Below are positions 50,888 through 60,117 of a stretch of DNA of 64,000 nt, piece after piece. This DNA comes from Chryseobacterium paridis (GTDB lineage: Bacteria; Bacteroidota; Bacteroidia; Flavobacteriales; Weeksellaceae). Position 1 is the stretch's first letter, and each line of letters starts with the position of its first letter. The stretch is taken from assembly GCF_016595215.1 (NCBI RefSeq), contig NZ_JAENHK010000001.1:248001-312000 (forward strand), given 5' to 3'. The position numbers and the translations under genes were made by a program. A model generated the notes under the pieces. It saw nothing but the letters and a program-made list of their open reading frames with translations, had not been told where the DNA came from and searched no databases.

Positions 50888-52474
50888 TTAAATGGCAACA
50901 ATTATTAATTTGGATTCTTGAACCACCATTTCTTCTAAACAAGTTTCAAGCCATGAATATCCATAATCCGCGAAAAATACACTAAAATTATAAACTCTTT
51001 CCTGCCATGTTTTAGAAGGATGTACATTTAAAAATAAATTTTCAAGCCTTTCCAATAGCTCACTTTGTTTTATTTTCTCGGCATGAAGAAGACGTTTTTT
51101 CATTCTTTTAAAAGATTTAAGTTGTCTTACCTCTTCAGCTGAAACCATATTTTCAAAGGACTTATCAGTGGTTCCTGCAATTGTTCGCAACTCAGAAAAA
51201 TTATTGATTAAAAGATCCTCTTTTTCTTCAAGCAGTCTGAGAATACTACTATCATCCAATAGTTTATTATTTGTAATAGACGTAAAATTCTGGAAAAAAT
51301 CATCTATTTTCAGATTTAATTTATCTATTTTTTTCAATGTCTTTTCTGGTAAGAAAAGCATTGAATTTCTCGGAATTAGCAAAGGAAAAGGAATATTGAC
51401 TTTTTCAAAATAATCTTTTAATTCCAACCAGTACATAATTTCAGCATTCCCTCCGATATAAGCTAAATTAGGTAGTACTTTCTCCTGATATACTGGACGC
51501 ATTAAAGCATTTGGGCTAAACTTTTCAGGGGTATTTTTTAATTCGCTTATAATTTCGTCTTTAGTGAACTGAATATTTGTGTCAACTATTTTATAGTTAT
51601 CGCCTTCAAAATCTATCCGATCTCTTGTTTCTGAGAGGTAAAATAAATTAATTTCGCGAGGATTTACCTGTACCTTCCCATATTTTTCTGTAAGGAATCT
51701 TACTTTCTCTTTTGAAGTATTATATAAACTTGAATTAATGATCTCATCCTTAAAAATATCTTTCACTTGATGTTTCAGAGCTTTAGAATCTCCATCGAGG
51801 ATTAATAATCCAAAATCAGAAAAAAGTCTGTTTACCAAAATTTTAATGGCTTCTGTAAGTGTATTCCCAACTTTATAAGACTCTTTAAGCATTAAAATAA
51901 GCTCAGTTCCAAAGACAGAATCTTTAAACTCTTTTTCAAACTCAGAAATGAAAAATGTATCTGTGATTTGAATTTTCCCAACAGGCCCTCCAGATTTTTC
52001 ATTGATCTCGTAGTAATTATTTTCTGTTTTGAAGTGGTTGATTTCAGCAAAATCGTGATCTTCTGAAGCCATCCAGTAAACCGGAACGAAATTAAAATCA
52101 GGAAAATTGAATTTTAAATAGGAGCATGTCTTAATCGTCTGCAGAATTTTATAAACAAAGAAAACGGGTCCTGAGAATAAATTAAGCTGGTGCCCCGTCG
52201 TAATTGTAAATGTATCTGGTAACTTTACATTACTTAAATTCTCTTTTTGCTTTGTAGAAAGTGCAAGACCTGCAAGCTGCTCTTCAAAAGCATCAAACAG
52301 GATTTGTCTTTGTTCTAAACTAAAAGATTCCTGTTTTAGATGAATCTGTTTTCTAAAATGATCTAAAGAAAAAGTATTTTCTTCAAAACCCTCAATTTTC
52401 TGATTTAAAAAATCTTTTACTAATTGAGGAATATTTTCTATATCGTTAAATGATATTTTATTAATTGTTTTCAA
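50888..52474 (-). CDS. bshC: Bacillithiol biosynthesis cysteine-adding enzyme BshC
   Basis: BshC joins cysteine to GlcN-malate in the last step of bacillithiol synthesis. The signature regions TITTGHQLNLFSGP and PVYWMASEDHDFAEI (nucleotide-binding fold, about 90-160) are intact. A helical coiled-coil section (about 360-460) follows as in characterised BshC. The 528-residue length is normal. The neighbouring genes are not part of the pathway; BshA and BshB are not in the window. Confidence 0.93.
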   Translation of the reverse strand: MKTINKISFNDIENIPQLVKDFLNQKIEGFEENTFSLDHFRKQIHLKQESFSLEQRQILFDAFEEQLAGLALSTKQKENLSNVKLPDTFTITTGHQLNLFSGPVFFVYKILQTIKTCSYLKFNFPDFNFVPVYWMASEDHDFAEINHFKTENNYYEINEKSGGPVGKIQITDTFFISEFEKEFKDSVFGTELILMLKESYKVGNTLTEAIKILVNRLFSDFGLLILDGDSKALKHQVKDIFKDEIINSSLYNTSKEKVRFLTEKYGKVQVNPREINLFYLSETRDRIDFEGDNYKIVDTNIQFTKDEIISELKNTPEKFSPNALMRPVYQEKVLPNLAYIGGNAEIMYWLELKDYFEKVNIPFPLLIPRNSMLFLPEKTLKKIDKLNLKIDDFFQNFTSITNNKLLDDSSILRLLEEKEDLLINNFSELRTIAGTTDKSFENMVSAEEVRQLKSFKRMKKRLLHAEKIKQSELLERLENLFLNVHPSKTWQERVYNFSVFFADYGYSWLETCLEEMVVQESKLIIVAI

Positions 52475-52488
52475 CTGTGGTTAAGCTT

Positions 52489-54426
52489 TTAGTTGAACAA
52501 ATACCAAACAATTCCCAGGTTCAGTCTAAAGTCATAAACCGGATAGTGTGGGAATGCATAGGCTTTATTTGATGAGATGACAGTACCGATCTGCTGTCCT
52601 TCAATAAAGAAAAACATTTTTTTGACTTTCATATTGATATAAATATCAGCTATAGGCTGGCCACCGATTGAAAATGAATCAGCTCTCGGTAAAATATATT
52701 CGTTAAGTATTGGAAAATACTCTCTGGATGCAAATTTTGAAAAATAATAAACTTTCAATCCTGCCTGAAGTTCAGCAGCATTTTTAAATGCCTTGGTCTG
52801 GTAGAAAAAATTCGCTCTTCCTATGAAACCAGGCATTGGATACAAGTCTTTATTGGTTAATGCATTTTGAAACTGCACTCTTGTATTTAGGTGGTATTTT
52901 CCAAAACTGAATGTAGCGTCCCCTCCTATCTGAGAAATACTTAAAGGATTTTGGCTTTGTTTTGGCATTGATGCTGCATCAAAATAGGTATAATTATCAA
53001 TTCTAAAATAGTTAACGAACAATTCTGTTTTAAACCATTTCAAATTGATATTCCCGCCAATCTCAGTTATTGATTGATTTTTAACATTCTGAAGAACATA
53101 ATTGAACTTTTTATACACTGAGGTATTCAAAAGATAATTAAATGATGGATAAGCGCTTTGGAAATTCACTTTAGCATTTACAAAATAATCTTTAATAGGT
53201 TCGAATTTAATATTATTTGTTGTTCTTAAATAGGTCCCAAACTGGCTTCCATTAGAAAATTCAACAAATGAATTGAGCTGAATCTTATTTAATAGTTTTA
53301 TCTGAAGATTTCCAACCGCTCCAATTCTGTTTTCTTTTAGCTCATTAGGAATTTGTGAATCAGGTAAAGTAGTTTGTGTATCACCAAATTTCAACATCTG
53401 ATAACGTACCCCTGCATCCAATTTAAATTTTTCATTATCCCAAACAAGGCTTACCGTATTACTTAGATTATTTGAATATTTTTTTGTTGAAAGAGGAAAG
53501 CCTGCAACAAGTTCAGTCTGTGGAGTATTCCAATATCCTTCTAAAGCTCCTTCTGTATAATAGTACTTATTTCCCTGATTAAAGATTGTGTGTCTAATTC
53601 TAAAAGGAAATTTCTCTGAATTAAAAGGAGTAAACTGATGGCTTAAATAATATCGCCTATATCCAAATTGGGAACTTGAAGAAGCAAGATTCACTTCCGC
53701 ATTAAGTCTGTTACTAAAATCACTATTTCCGCTCTGAAAAAGATTATCAGCAACAATTCCTCCATTCTCCTGATTATTTACATTCTGGTGCAAATAATGG
53801 GCAAACAATTCATAGTTTCCACTCTTACTGATATAATGTCCCGAAAACAAGGTATTATTATTAGCCGCCAATGAATTCCTGTAAAGACCTTGTGAGCGAA
53901 GTCCCATATACTCCAATGCAAAGTTAAATCGCTTTCCAATATTCTGGGTATACGTAGATCTTAAAACGGCTCCATTCTTTATAGAATTATGGTAAACAAA
54001 ATTTGCAGTCGGCGTTTTTACATCATAATATTTCACATCACTAATTCCGATAATCCCATATGATTTATTAGATGGGAGCAATGATAAATTCTGCTCTGCA
54101 TTTACTTCATAAGAAAGAGGATTAAATCCTGATCCAACATTTGGAAACTGCACTCTTCCAAAATTATCTTTGTTATTATATTGTGAAAAAATATAAGTTT
54201 TATCATAAGTCATCACCGTATCAAATATTTTCTTCTCAGAAAATTGTGTCTGATACAGATAATCATTGATGGTAGGTTTGAATATTTTTAAAGAATCCTT
54301 TTTTCCTGAGTCAATAACCAAAGTATCTGCCAGCTTTTTCTCAAGCTTGTTAGAATCTGTTTTATTAACAACCTGTGCATTAGAAAAACTACCAAAGAAA
54401 AGAATTATAAGAAATATATATTTCAT
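52489..54426 (-). CDS. Putative porin (Bacteroidota outer-membrane barrel)
   Basis: A signal peptide (MKYIFLIILFF to SNAQ) is followed by a soluble stretch and a long barrel of aromatic-flanked strands. Its regions match the 'putative porin' family (FGRVQFPNVGSGFNPL, FGYRRYYLSHQF). The ATG at 54426 is preferred because seven upstream codons precede the signal peptide core. It lies 14 bp before bshC on the same strand. What passes through it is unknown. Confidence 0.83.
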   Translation of the reverse strand: MKYIFLIILFFGSFSNAQVVNKTDSNKLEKKLADTLVIDSGKKDSLKIFKPTINDYLYQTQFSEKKIFDTVMTYDKTYIFSQYNNKDNFGRVQFPNVGSGFNPLSYEVNAEQNLSLLPSNKSYGIIGISDVKYYDVKTPTANFVYHNSIKNGAVLRSTYTQNIGKRFNFALEYMGLRSQGLYRNSLAANNNTLFSGHYISKSGNYELFAHYLHQNVNNQENGGIVADNLFQSGNSDFSNRLNAEVNLASSSSQFGYRRYYLSHQFTPFNSEKFPFRIRHTIFNQGNKYYYTEGALEGYWNTPQTELVAGFPLSTKKYSNNLSNTVSLVWDNEKFKLDAGVRYQMLKFGDTQTTLPDSQIPNELKENRIGAVGNLQIKLLNKIQLNSFVEFSNGSQFGTYLRTTNNIKFEPIKDYFVNAKVNFQSAYPSFNYLLNTSVYKKFNYVLQNVKNQSITEIGGNINLKWFKTELFVNYFRIDNYTYFDAASMPKQSQNPLSISQIGGDATFSFGKYHLNTRVQFQNALTNKDLYPMPGFIGRANFFYQTKAFKNAAELQAGLKVYYFSKFASREYFPILNEYILPRADSFSIGGQPIADIYINMKVKKMFFFIEGQQIGTVISSNKAYAFPHYPVYDFRLNLGIVWYLFN

Positions 54427-54519
54427 GCGTAAATTTATATGGTTCAAAAGTGATACAGAACCATAACGGTTTTCATATTACATTTTGTACAGCAAAAATA
54501 AGAAATAAAAGGAAATAAA

Positions 54520-54542
54520 AAACCCTGCTTAAAGCAGGGTTT
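54520..54542 (-). terminator. Terminator of the second SusC/SusD operon
   Basis: AAACCCTGCTT and AAGCAGGGTTT pair with a short AA-containing loop, followed on the minus strand by TTTTTATTTCC. It lies just after the SusD-like gene. Confidence 0.88.
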
Positions 54543-54564
54543 CATATTATATGATTATTGTTGA

Positions 54565-56151
54565 TTAATAACCTGTGTTTTGTTGAATACCTGGATTACC
54601 AGAAATCTCACTACTTGGAATTGGTAATGTATATCTGTAATCTCCATTCTGAAGATTAGAAACTGTCACTACATCATCAGTAATATTTCTATCCATAGAT
54701 ACTCCAGCCTTTACAGCAAGTCTCTTTAAATCAATATATCTGTGACCTTCAAAGCAAAGTTCAATTCTTCTTTCTGCCAAAACATCTTTATAAGCAGCCG
54801 TTGCATTAGCATATGTAGGAGCTGTAACAGCCGTACCTAAAGTGTTTCTTGCATCTCTAATTTTCTTAATATTATTAGCCGCTGTAGAAAGATCTCCATC
54901 ATGAATAGCAACTTCACTTAGAATGAAATACATTTCCGATAAACGAACGGATTTGATGTCATTTCTCGTATTCGTCCCTGTTTTACCAGGATATTTATCT
55001 ACAATTAATTTATCAGCTCTCGTATTTGCTCCTGGTGCAAGATAATTAGGGTTGGGTTGGCTTGAAGGGTCTACAAAGGCATATTTTCTTACATCGTCCT
55101 GTAAACTATTTAAACTATTATATAGATTACGGCCTACATACCACCATGGTGTACCTGTTACACTAGAGTTATTCAAATTATATCTAGATCCAATGGCTAT
55201 ACCATTAGCTCCTGTAGCCTGTCTTCCTAATGAGAAAATAATCTCTCCTCTATTCCCATCTTTGTCATCCCATAAATTTCTGTAAGGATTGAAAGAGTTC
55301 GAGGTAGCATAAAACGCTGAATTCCAAGTCCCTGCACCTATTACAGGAGCTGCTGTTGTTACAATTGGTGTCCCCAAACTTAATGGGAATAAACCAGCAC
55401 TTGCAGTAATTACTGCCTGAGCGTCAGTTTTAGCTTGAGCATAGTTGGCTCTATATAGATTGAATCTTGCGCTAATAGCATTAACAAAGCTTCTTCCAAC
55501 ATAATACTTATTAGCATCTGAAGAAGCATCAAAATTAGCTTTTGCAAATTGAAGATCACTATCAATAAGTGCATAGATATCTTTATTTGCTACTCTTGGC
55601 TTCTGAACAAAATTACCTTCTGGTTTATCACTTAACACAACTCCTAATGCATTTAGATCTTCCATATTTGGAGAAAAATAAGTTTCCAACTCAAGATAAC
55701 AGAATGCTCTGATGGCTCTAGCCTGAGCTATAATCTTTTTGTAATTAGCAGCTTCTGTTGGACTATTAGGAGTAAGTTTATCTGCACCATCTAATAATCT
55801 ATTAATTCTATTAATAGTTCTGTAATGGGATGCCCAAATCAACTCTGGATAACTACCTACACCACCGCTTACAATCAAGCGGTGCAATTGAAATTCCTGT
55901 CCACCACTACCATCACCTGGCTTAACTTCATCTGTAATAACAGAAGTTAAATAGACTTCATTAGCTGTCTCTAAATTTCCATATACACTTCCGATAAGGA
56001 AAGATTGTAAAGCATCCACTGAACCAAACGCTTGAGAATCATCCAACTGACCCGGCTGAATAGCATCTATCGCATCGCTACAGCTATTAAGCAAGGGCAA
56101 TGCCGTTAAAGATCCTGCTACAAATAATAACTTTATTATATTTCTTTTCAT
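54565..56151 (-). CDS. SusD/RagB-like outer-membrane lipoprotein, second pair
   Basis: The lipobox LLNSC (Cys24) is followed by the helical SusD fold: AQARAIRAFCYLELETYF (core RAIRAFCYLELE) and SVRLSEMYFILSEVA. ERRIELCFEGHRYIDLKR, with core RIELCFEGHRYIDLKR, shows the typical C-terminal motif. It lies 12 bp after its SusC partner. No carbohydrate-active enzyme is near, so the substrate class is open. No riboswitch is visible in front of this pair. Confidence 0.92.
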   Translation of the reverse strand: MKRNIIKLLFVAGSLTALPLLNSCSDAIDAIQPGQLDDSQAFGSVDALQSFLIGSVYGNLETANEVYLTSVITDEVKPGDGSGGQEFQLHRLIVSGGVGSYPELIWASHYRTINRINRLLDGADKLTPNSPTEAANYKKIIAQARAIRAFCYLELETYFSPNMEDLNALGVVLSDKPEGNFVQKPRVANKDIYALIDSDLQFAKANFDASSDANKYYVGRSFVNAISARFNLYRANYAQAKTDAQAVITASAGLFPLSLGTPIVTTAAPVIGAGTWNSAFYATSNSFNPYRNLWDDKDGNRGEIIFSLGRQATGANGIAIGSRYNLNNSSVTGTPWWYVGRNLYNSLNSLQDDVRKYAFVDPSSQPNPNYLAPGANTRADKLIVDKYPGKTGTNTRNDIKSVRLSEMYFILSEVAIHDGDLSTAANNIKKIRDARNTLGTAVTAPTYANATAAYKDVLAERRIELCFEGHRYIDLKRLAVKAGVSMDRNITDDVVTVSNLQNGDYRYTLPIPSSEISGNPGIQQNTGY

Positions 56152-56163
56152 TTTTTCTAAATT

Positions 56164-59028
56164 TTAAAATTCCACATTGAAACCTAAAGAGAATGTTTTA
56201 GGATTTGGATAAACACTTAATGAATAATCAGTAACAGGCTCTGGGTCAAGACCTTTCCAGCTGCTCCAAGTAACAAGATTCTCTCCTTGAACAAAGATCT
56301 TCAATCCAGTAATAGGAAGTTTTCCTAAACTTGCTTTAGGGAATGAATAACCTAGTGAAATCGTTTTTAATCTGATAAAGTCCGTTTTATATAAATATCT
56401 ATCAGAACTTCCATCTGCACCTGTATTGTTTGCAGTCATAGAAGGAATATTAGTATTTCTATTATCAGGAGTCCAAGAATTTAATAAATCTGCACTCACA
56501 TTATTACCAGATGCTAAACCATTTGGATCCATTAGCCAAGTATATAGGTTATCAAACTGCCAACCACCTGCTTGCCAAGAGAACAAAACATCAGCAAATA
56601 CACCTTTAAATGAACCATTTAATCCAAATCCTCCTTGGTATTTAGGATAGAATGACTTTCCTGATAACACTCTATCACTGTCATTAGGATTCTCTGTAAT
56701 ATTTCCATTCTTATCTAGGAATTGCATCTCACCAGTATCTTGGTTAACTCCTGCGTAACGAATAAGATTCCACTGGAATGCCAATGATCCTGCTGCATTT
56801 ACATTGTCTGCAGGTGAGTATCCATATGGTAATTCAAGAATTCTATTTTTATTCCATGAGCCGTTAGCAAAAACAGACAATCTTAAATCACCTTTATTGA
56901 TAATGTTATATTTAAGAATACCTTCAACCCCATTATTTCTCATTCGTCCATTGTTTCCATCAATAGTAAATGTACCTGTACTAGCAGCTGATATATTTAA
57001 TTTATTGAATAGATTATCCGTAGTTTTGATATAATAATCGAAGTTACCTTCTAATTTTCTATTGAATAAAACGAAATCAAGACCTACGTTAAACATTTTC
57101 TGAGTTTCCCAACGAACATCAGGGTTTCCAAGAGTTGTTAATGCTAATCCTTGTTGGTTAAGATATGCTGTATTTGTAGAATAAACATTTCTAAACAATG
57201 TTGTTGTAGCAGCATTTACAAGCGGGTTTACATTATTTGCTGTAATACCTAAATTCTGATTACCCTGTGTACCATAAGAAGATCTTAGTTTTAACATATC
57301 GAATATTGAGCCTTCCATAAATGCTTCCTTATCAATATTCCATCTACCAGACACGGCCCAGAAAGTATTCCATCTGTTATCTTTTGAGAATCTATAAGCC
57401 CCGTCTCTTCTTACCATACCAGTAAATCCATATTTACCTGCATAATCATAGTCTGCTGTTGCAAAATAAGCTAAAGCTCCTGCGTTAACTGCTTGTGCTT
57501 GAACGTTCGGAACATACAAAGTAGGTGTAGTAGTACTGTAAGGCACATATCCAGTTCCTGAACCCAAACTCCAAGTTAATGGATTTAATCCATTCTGTTG
57601 GTATTGCTTGGTTCTATAATGCGCTTTTATATAATCAAGATAAGCGCCAACTTCTAAAGTATGCTCTCCCCAAGATTTATTAAATGTTAAATTTGTAATA
57701 CTATTAATGTTAAAATCTTTAACATTATTTAATACCTCTAAACCTCCATATGGATCATTTCCAGCTTTAGCTACCAATGATAAATATCCATAAGGCGCAC
57801 GTGCAAAAGCTCTGTCCGACTCTTTAAAATCGATTCCAGATTTATGCCCTACTGTTAAATAATCAGTTAGTTTATACGCAAAATTAACATTTGCTAGAAC
57901 ACTTGTTTCGGTATATTCATTCTGAATTCCTCCATTTATAATATCCTGAGTTACCCAAGGAATTCTATCACTATATCCAGTCCCAATAGCTTTATACATA
58001 TCAGATCCTCTACCATATGGATTTGGTTCTAGATCAGGTCTCGCTAAAATTGAACTAAACAATGGGTTTTGAAGCGGATTAGCTACCAAATTAGCAACGT
58101 TAGTTTCTTGATCTAACTGATGTCTTTTAGAATAACCAACTGCAAGTTGACTTCCATAAGTGAATCTACCATCATTAGATTTACCATTGATATTATTTCT
58201 AAAGGTAAATCTCTTAAAATCGGTAGATTTCATAATCCCCGTCATATCATAGTATCCTAATGATGAATAAACGTTAATATTTTTACCCCCAAAAGTCAAT
58301 CCTAAGTTATGTTGTTGGGTCATCCCTGTTTGGAAATACTGTTTTTTCCAATCTGTATTAGGAGCATTTTGAACTTCTTCAGGTGTATATTGATCATTTG
58401 GGCCAAAAACAAATTCATTTTGCAAATTTCTGTATTGGCTCCCATTCACCAAATTATAATTATGATTTGGATATGTTGAGAAACCTATTGTAGTACCATA
58501 CGTAAGTTTCATCCCACTATTATACGATCCTGATTTAGTTGTAATTACAACAACTCCATTTGCAGCTCTATTACCATAGATTGAAGTAGCGGCAGCGTCT
58601 CTAAGCACAGAGATTGAAGCAATATCTTCTGTGTTTAAGTTTCTAAACTGCGTTCCATTTGTACTCATACCATCGATAACATACAAAGGATCCATAGCGG
58701 AATTAAGTGACCCAATACCCCTTACTCTAACATCAATTCTACCAGATCCCGGAGAACCTGAACTTGAGTTAATTGTAATACCAGGAGCTGCACCTTGCAA
58801 AGAATTTAAGAAAGAAGCGTTTGGACGATCTTCTAAAACCTTATCAGATATGGTAGTTGATGCTGCAGTTGATTTTGCTCTTGTAGCAGTCTTACCATAA
58901 CCTAAAACGACAACCTCTTCGATTTGCTTTTCTTTAGGAAGAGTATCTTTTTTTGTTCTCTGTGCAAAAGCAACCTGTCCTAAAAAGAACAATGCTCCAG
59001 CACTTAATACACGTAGTTTCACATTCAT
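56164..59028 (-). CDS. SusC/RagA-like TonB-dependent transporter, second pair
   Basis: The ATG at 59028 gives a clean signal peptide (MNVKLRVLSAGALFFLGQ, cut near AFAQRT); the longer frame adds 20 residues that do not fit. The TonB-box-like EEVVVLGYGKTATR leads straight into the plug (DRPNASFLNSLQGAAPG, VRGIGSLNSAMDPLYVIDG, NRAANGVVVITTKSG). The barrel follows to the C-terminus (GFNVEF). The N-terminal carboxypeptidase-like domain is absent, as in the first pair. The substrate is unknown. Confidence 0.93.
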   Translation of the reverse strand: MNVKLRVLSAGALFFLGQVAFAQRTKKDTLPKEKQIEEVVVLGYGKTATRAKSTAASTTISDKVLEDRPNASFLNSLQGAAPGITINSSSGSPGSGRIDVRVRGIGSLNSAMDPLYVIDGMSTNGTQFRNLNTEDIASISVLRDAAATSIYGNRAANGVVVITTKSGSYNSGMKLTYGTTIGFSTYPNHNYNLVNGSQYRNLQNEFVFGPNDQYTPEEVQNAPNTDWKKQYFQTGMTQQHNLGLTFGGKNINVYSSLGYYDMTGIMKSTDFKRFTFRNNINGKSNDGRFTYGSQLAVGYSKRHQLDQETNVANLVANPLQNPLFSSILARPDLEPNPYGRGSDMYKAIGTGYSDRIPWVTQDIINGGIQNEYTETSVLANVNFAYKLTDYLTVGHKSGIDFKESDRAFARAPYGYLSLVAKAGNDPYGGLEVLNNVKDFNINSITNLTFNKSWGEHTLEVGAYLDYIKAHYRTKQYQQNGLNPLTWSLGSGTGYVPYSTTTPTLYVPNVQAQAVNAGALAYFATADYDYAGKYGFTGMVRRDGAYRFSKDNRWNTFWAVSGRWNIDKEAFMEGSIFDMLKLRSSYGTQGNQNLGITANNVNPLVNAATTTLFRNVYSTNTAYLNQQGLALTTLGNPDVRWETQKMFNVGLDFVLFNRKLEGNFDYYIKTTDNLFNKLNISAASTGTFTIDGNNGRMRNNGVEGILKYNIINKGDLRLSVFANGSWNKNRILELPYGYSPADNVNAAGSLAFQWNLIRYAGVNQDTGEMQFLDKNGNITENPNDSDRVLSGKSFYPKYQGGFGLNGSFKGVFADVLFSWQAGGWQFDNLYTWLMDPNGLASGNNVSADLLNSWTPDNRNTNIPSMTANNTGADGSSDRYLYKTDFIRLKTISLGYSFPKASLGKLPITGLKIFVQGENLVTWSSWKGLDPEPVTDYSLSVYPNPKTFSLGFNVEF

Positions 59029-59352
59029 ATTAACAAATTTTAATATATTTAAGAGGGCAAATATGTTAAAAATTATTAATACTAGCAAGCCTTAGATAAA
59101 ATATATTTATCTCACACCATAGTTATTTAAAAAAAAATATTAATTTTTCAAAATATTAGTTAAAAAATACAATAGTCAAAATACAAAAATTATTCAAAAA
59201 ACTAAATTTTAACATTTAATTATCATTATTTTGCAATTTATTTAGAATGAATATAAATTATTTTTTTTCATTTTATTTCCTATTAACCATCTGTATTTTA
59301 ATGACTCACATTAAAAACACGATAAAAAACCATCCAATTGAAATAATATTTC
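59029..59352. other. AT-rich intergenic region between divergent genes
   Basis: More than 300 bases of very AT-rich sequence between the SusC gene and an exported-protein gene. I see no RNA structure and no credible frame; a 73-codon frame at 59247 runs into the next gene in another frame. It must contain the SusC promoter, which I could not identify. Confidence 0.4.
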
Positions 59353-59360
59353 TACATTTG
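59353..59360 (+). promoter_or_regulatory. Probable -7 element of the exported-protein gene
   Basis: TACATTTG fits TAnnTTTG and lies 25 bp before the ATG at 59386. The nearest upstream TTG is only 12 bp away, so the -33 element is unclear. Confidence 0.5.
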
Positions 59361-59385
59361 ATTTATAACAATAACTTACATCAAT

Positions 59386-60063
59386 ATGAAGAAAATCATT
59401 ACAAGTATTTCACTTCTAGCAAATACTTTCTTCTGCTTAGCACAACAACAAGTTGTCACTGCAAATAATACTTTAGGAAGTCAAGCCGTATTTTATAATT
59501 TGAGATCAGGAGGTAAGGTCTTGAGTTATGATGATATTCTAGGAAGCCCATACCCTAACAAAAATTTTTCTAACGCTAAAATATCTGGAGTTTTAGAACA
59601 AACATTAGTAAGATATAATAGTTATAATGATGAAATTGAATTTAAGAAAGAAGATAATGTTTTAGCACTTCCTAAGCGACCGGAATACTCTAAAATAGAA
59701 ATTAACTCACCTAAAGCAACACTTGTTTTATTAGATACTGCAGATGATTTAAGTGGATACTTCTTTGAACTTGTAAGTGGTAAGATTTCTTTATACAAAA
59801 AGGTCAAAACTAAATTTACAGATATTATTCCCGCTCCTAATGGTTATGCTAGTGATAAACCTGCAACTTTTAAGACTTTAGACCCTATTTATTATATCAA
59901 AACTGAAAAAAGCTTTATTAAAAAGCCCAAAAATCAGAAAGATATTACTGAGCAATTTCCGGATAAGAATGAAAGCTTAGCATCTTTCTTCAAATCAAAT
60001 AAAATAAAATTTGACAAAGAAGAAGATTTAATAAAACTAGTCAACTTCTTAAATCAAAATTAA
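59386..60063 (+). CDS. Small exported protein of unknown function
   Basis: The 225-residue protein starts with a signal peptide (MKKIITSISLLANTFFCLAQ). The mature part is rich in Lys, Asp and Asn. It has a beta-like first half (AVFYNLRSGGKVLSYDDILGSPY; ends AVFYNLRSG and DDILGSPY) and a helical C-terminus (SLASFFKSNKIKF). There are no Cys residues beyond the signal peptide. I recognise no family. It has its own likely -7 element and a terminator, so it is a single gene. A periplasmic or secreted role is likely. Confidence 0.8.
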   Translation: MKKIITSISLLANTFFCLAQQQVVTANNTLGSQAVFYNLRSGGKVLSYDDILGSPYPNKNFSNAKISGVLEQTLVRYNSYNDEIEFKKEDNVLALPKRPEYSKIEINSPKATLVLLDTADDLSGYFFELVSGKISLYKKVKTKFTDIIPAPNGYASDKPATFKTLDPIYYIKTEKSFIKKPKNQKDITEQFPDKNESLASFFKSNKIKFDKEEDLIKLVNFLNQN

Positions 60064-60068
60064 AAAAA

Positions 60069-60102
60069 CAAAAAACCACTTTTTTTCAAAGTGGTTTTTT
60101 TG
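60069..60102. terminator. Bidirectional terminator before infB
   Basis: AAAAAACCACTTT and AAAGTGGTTTTTT form a long stem with a short loop, with A and T runs on both sides. It separates the convergent exported-protein gene and infB. Confidence 0.88.
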
Positions 60103-60117
60103 TATAATAAAAGTGAA

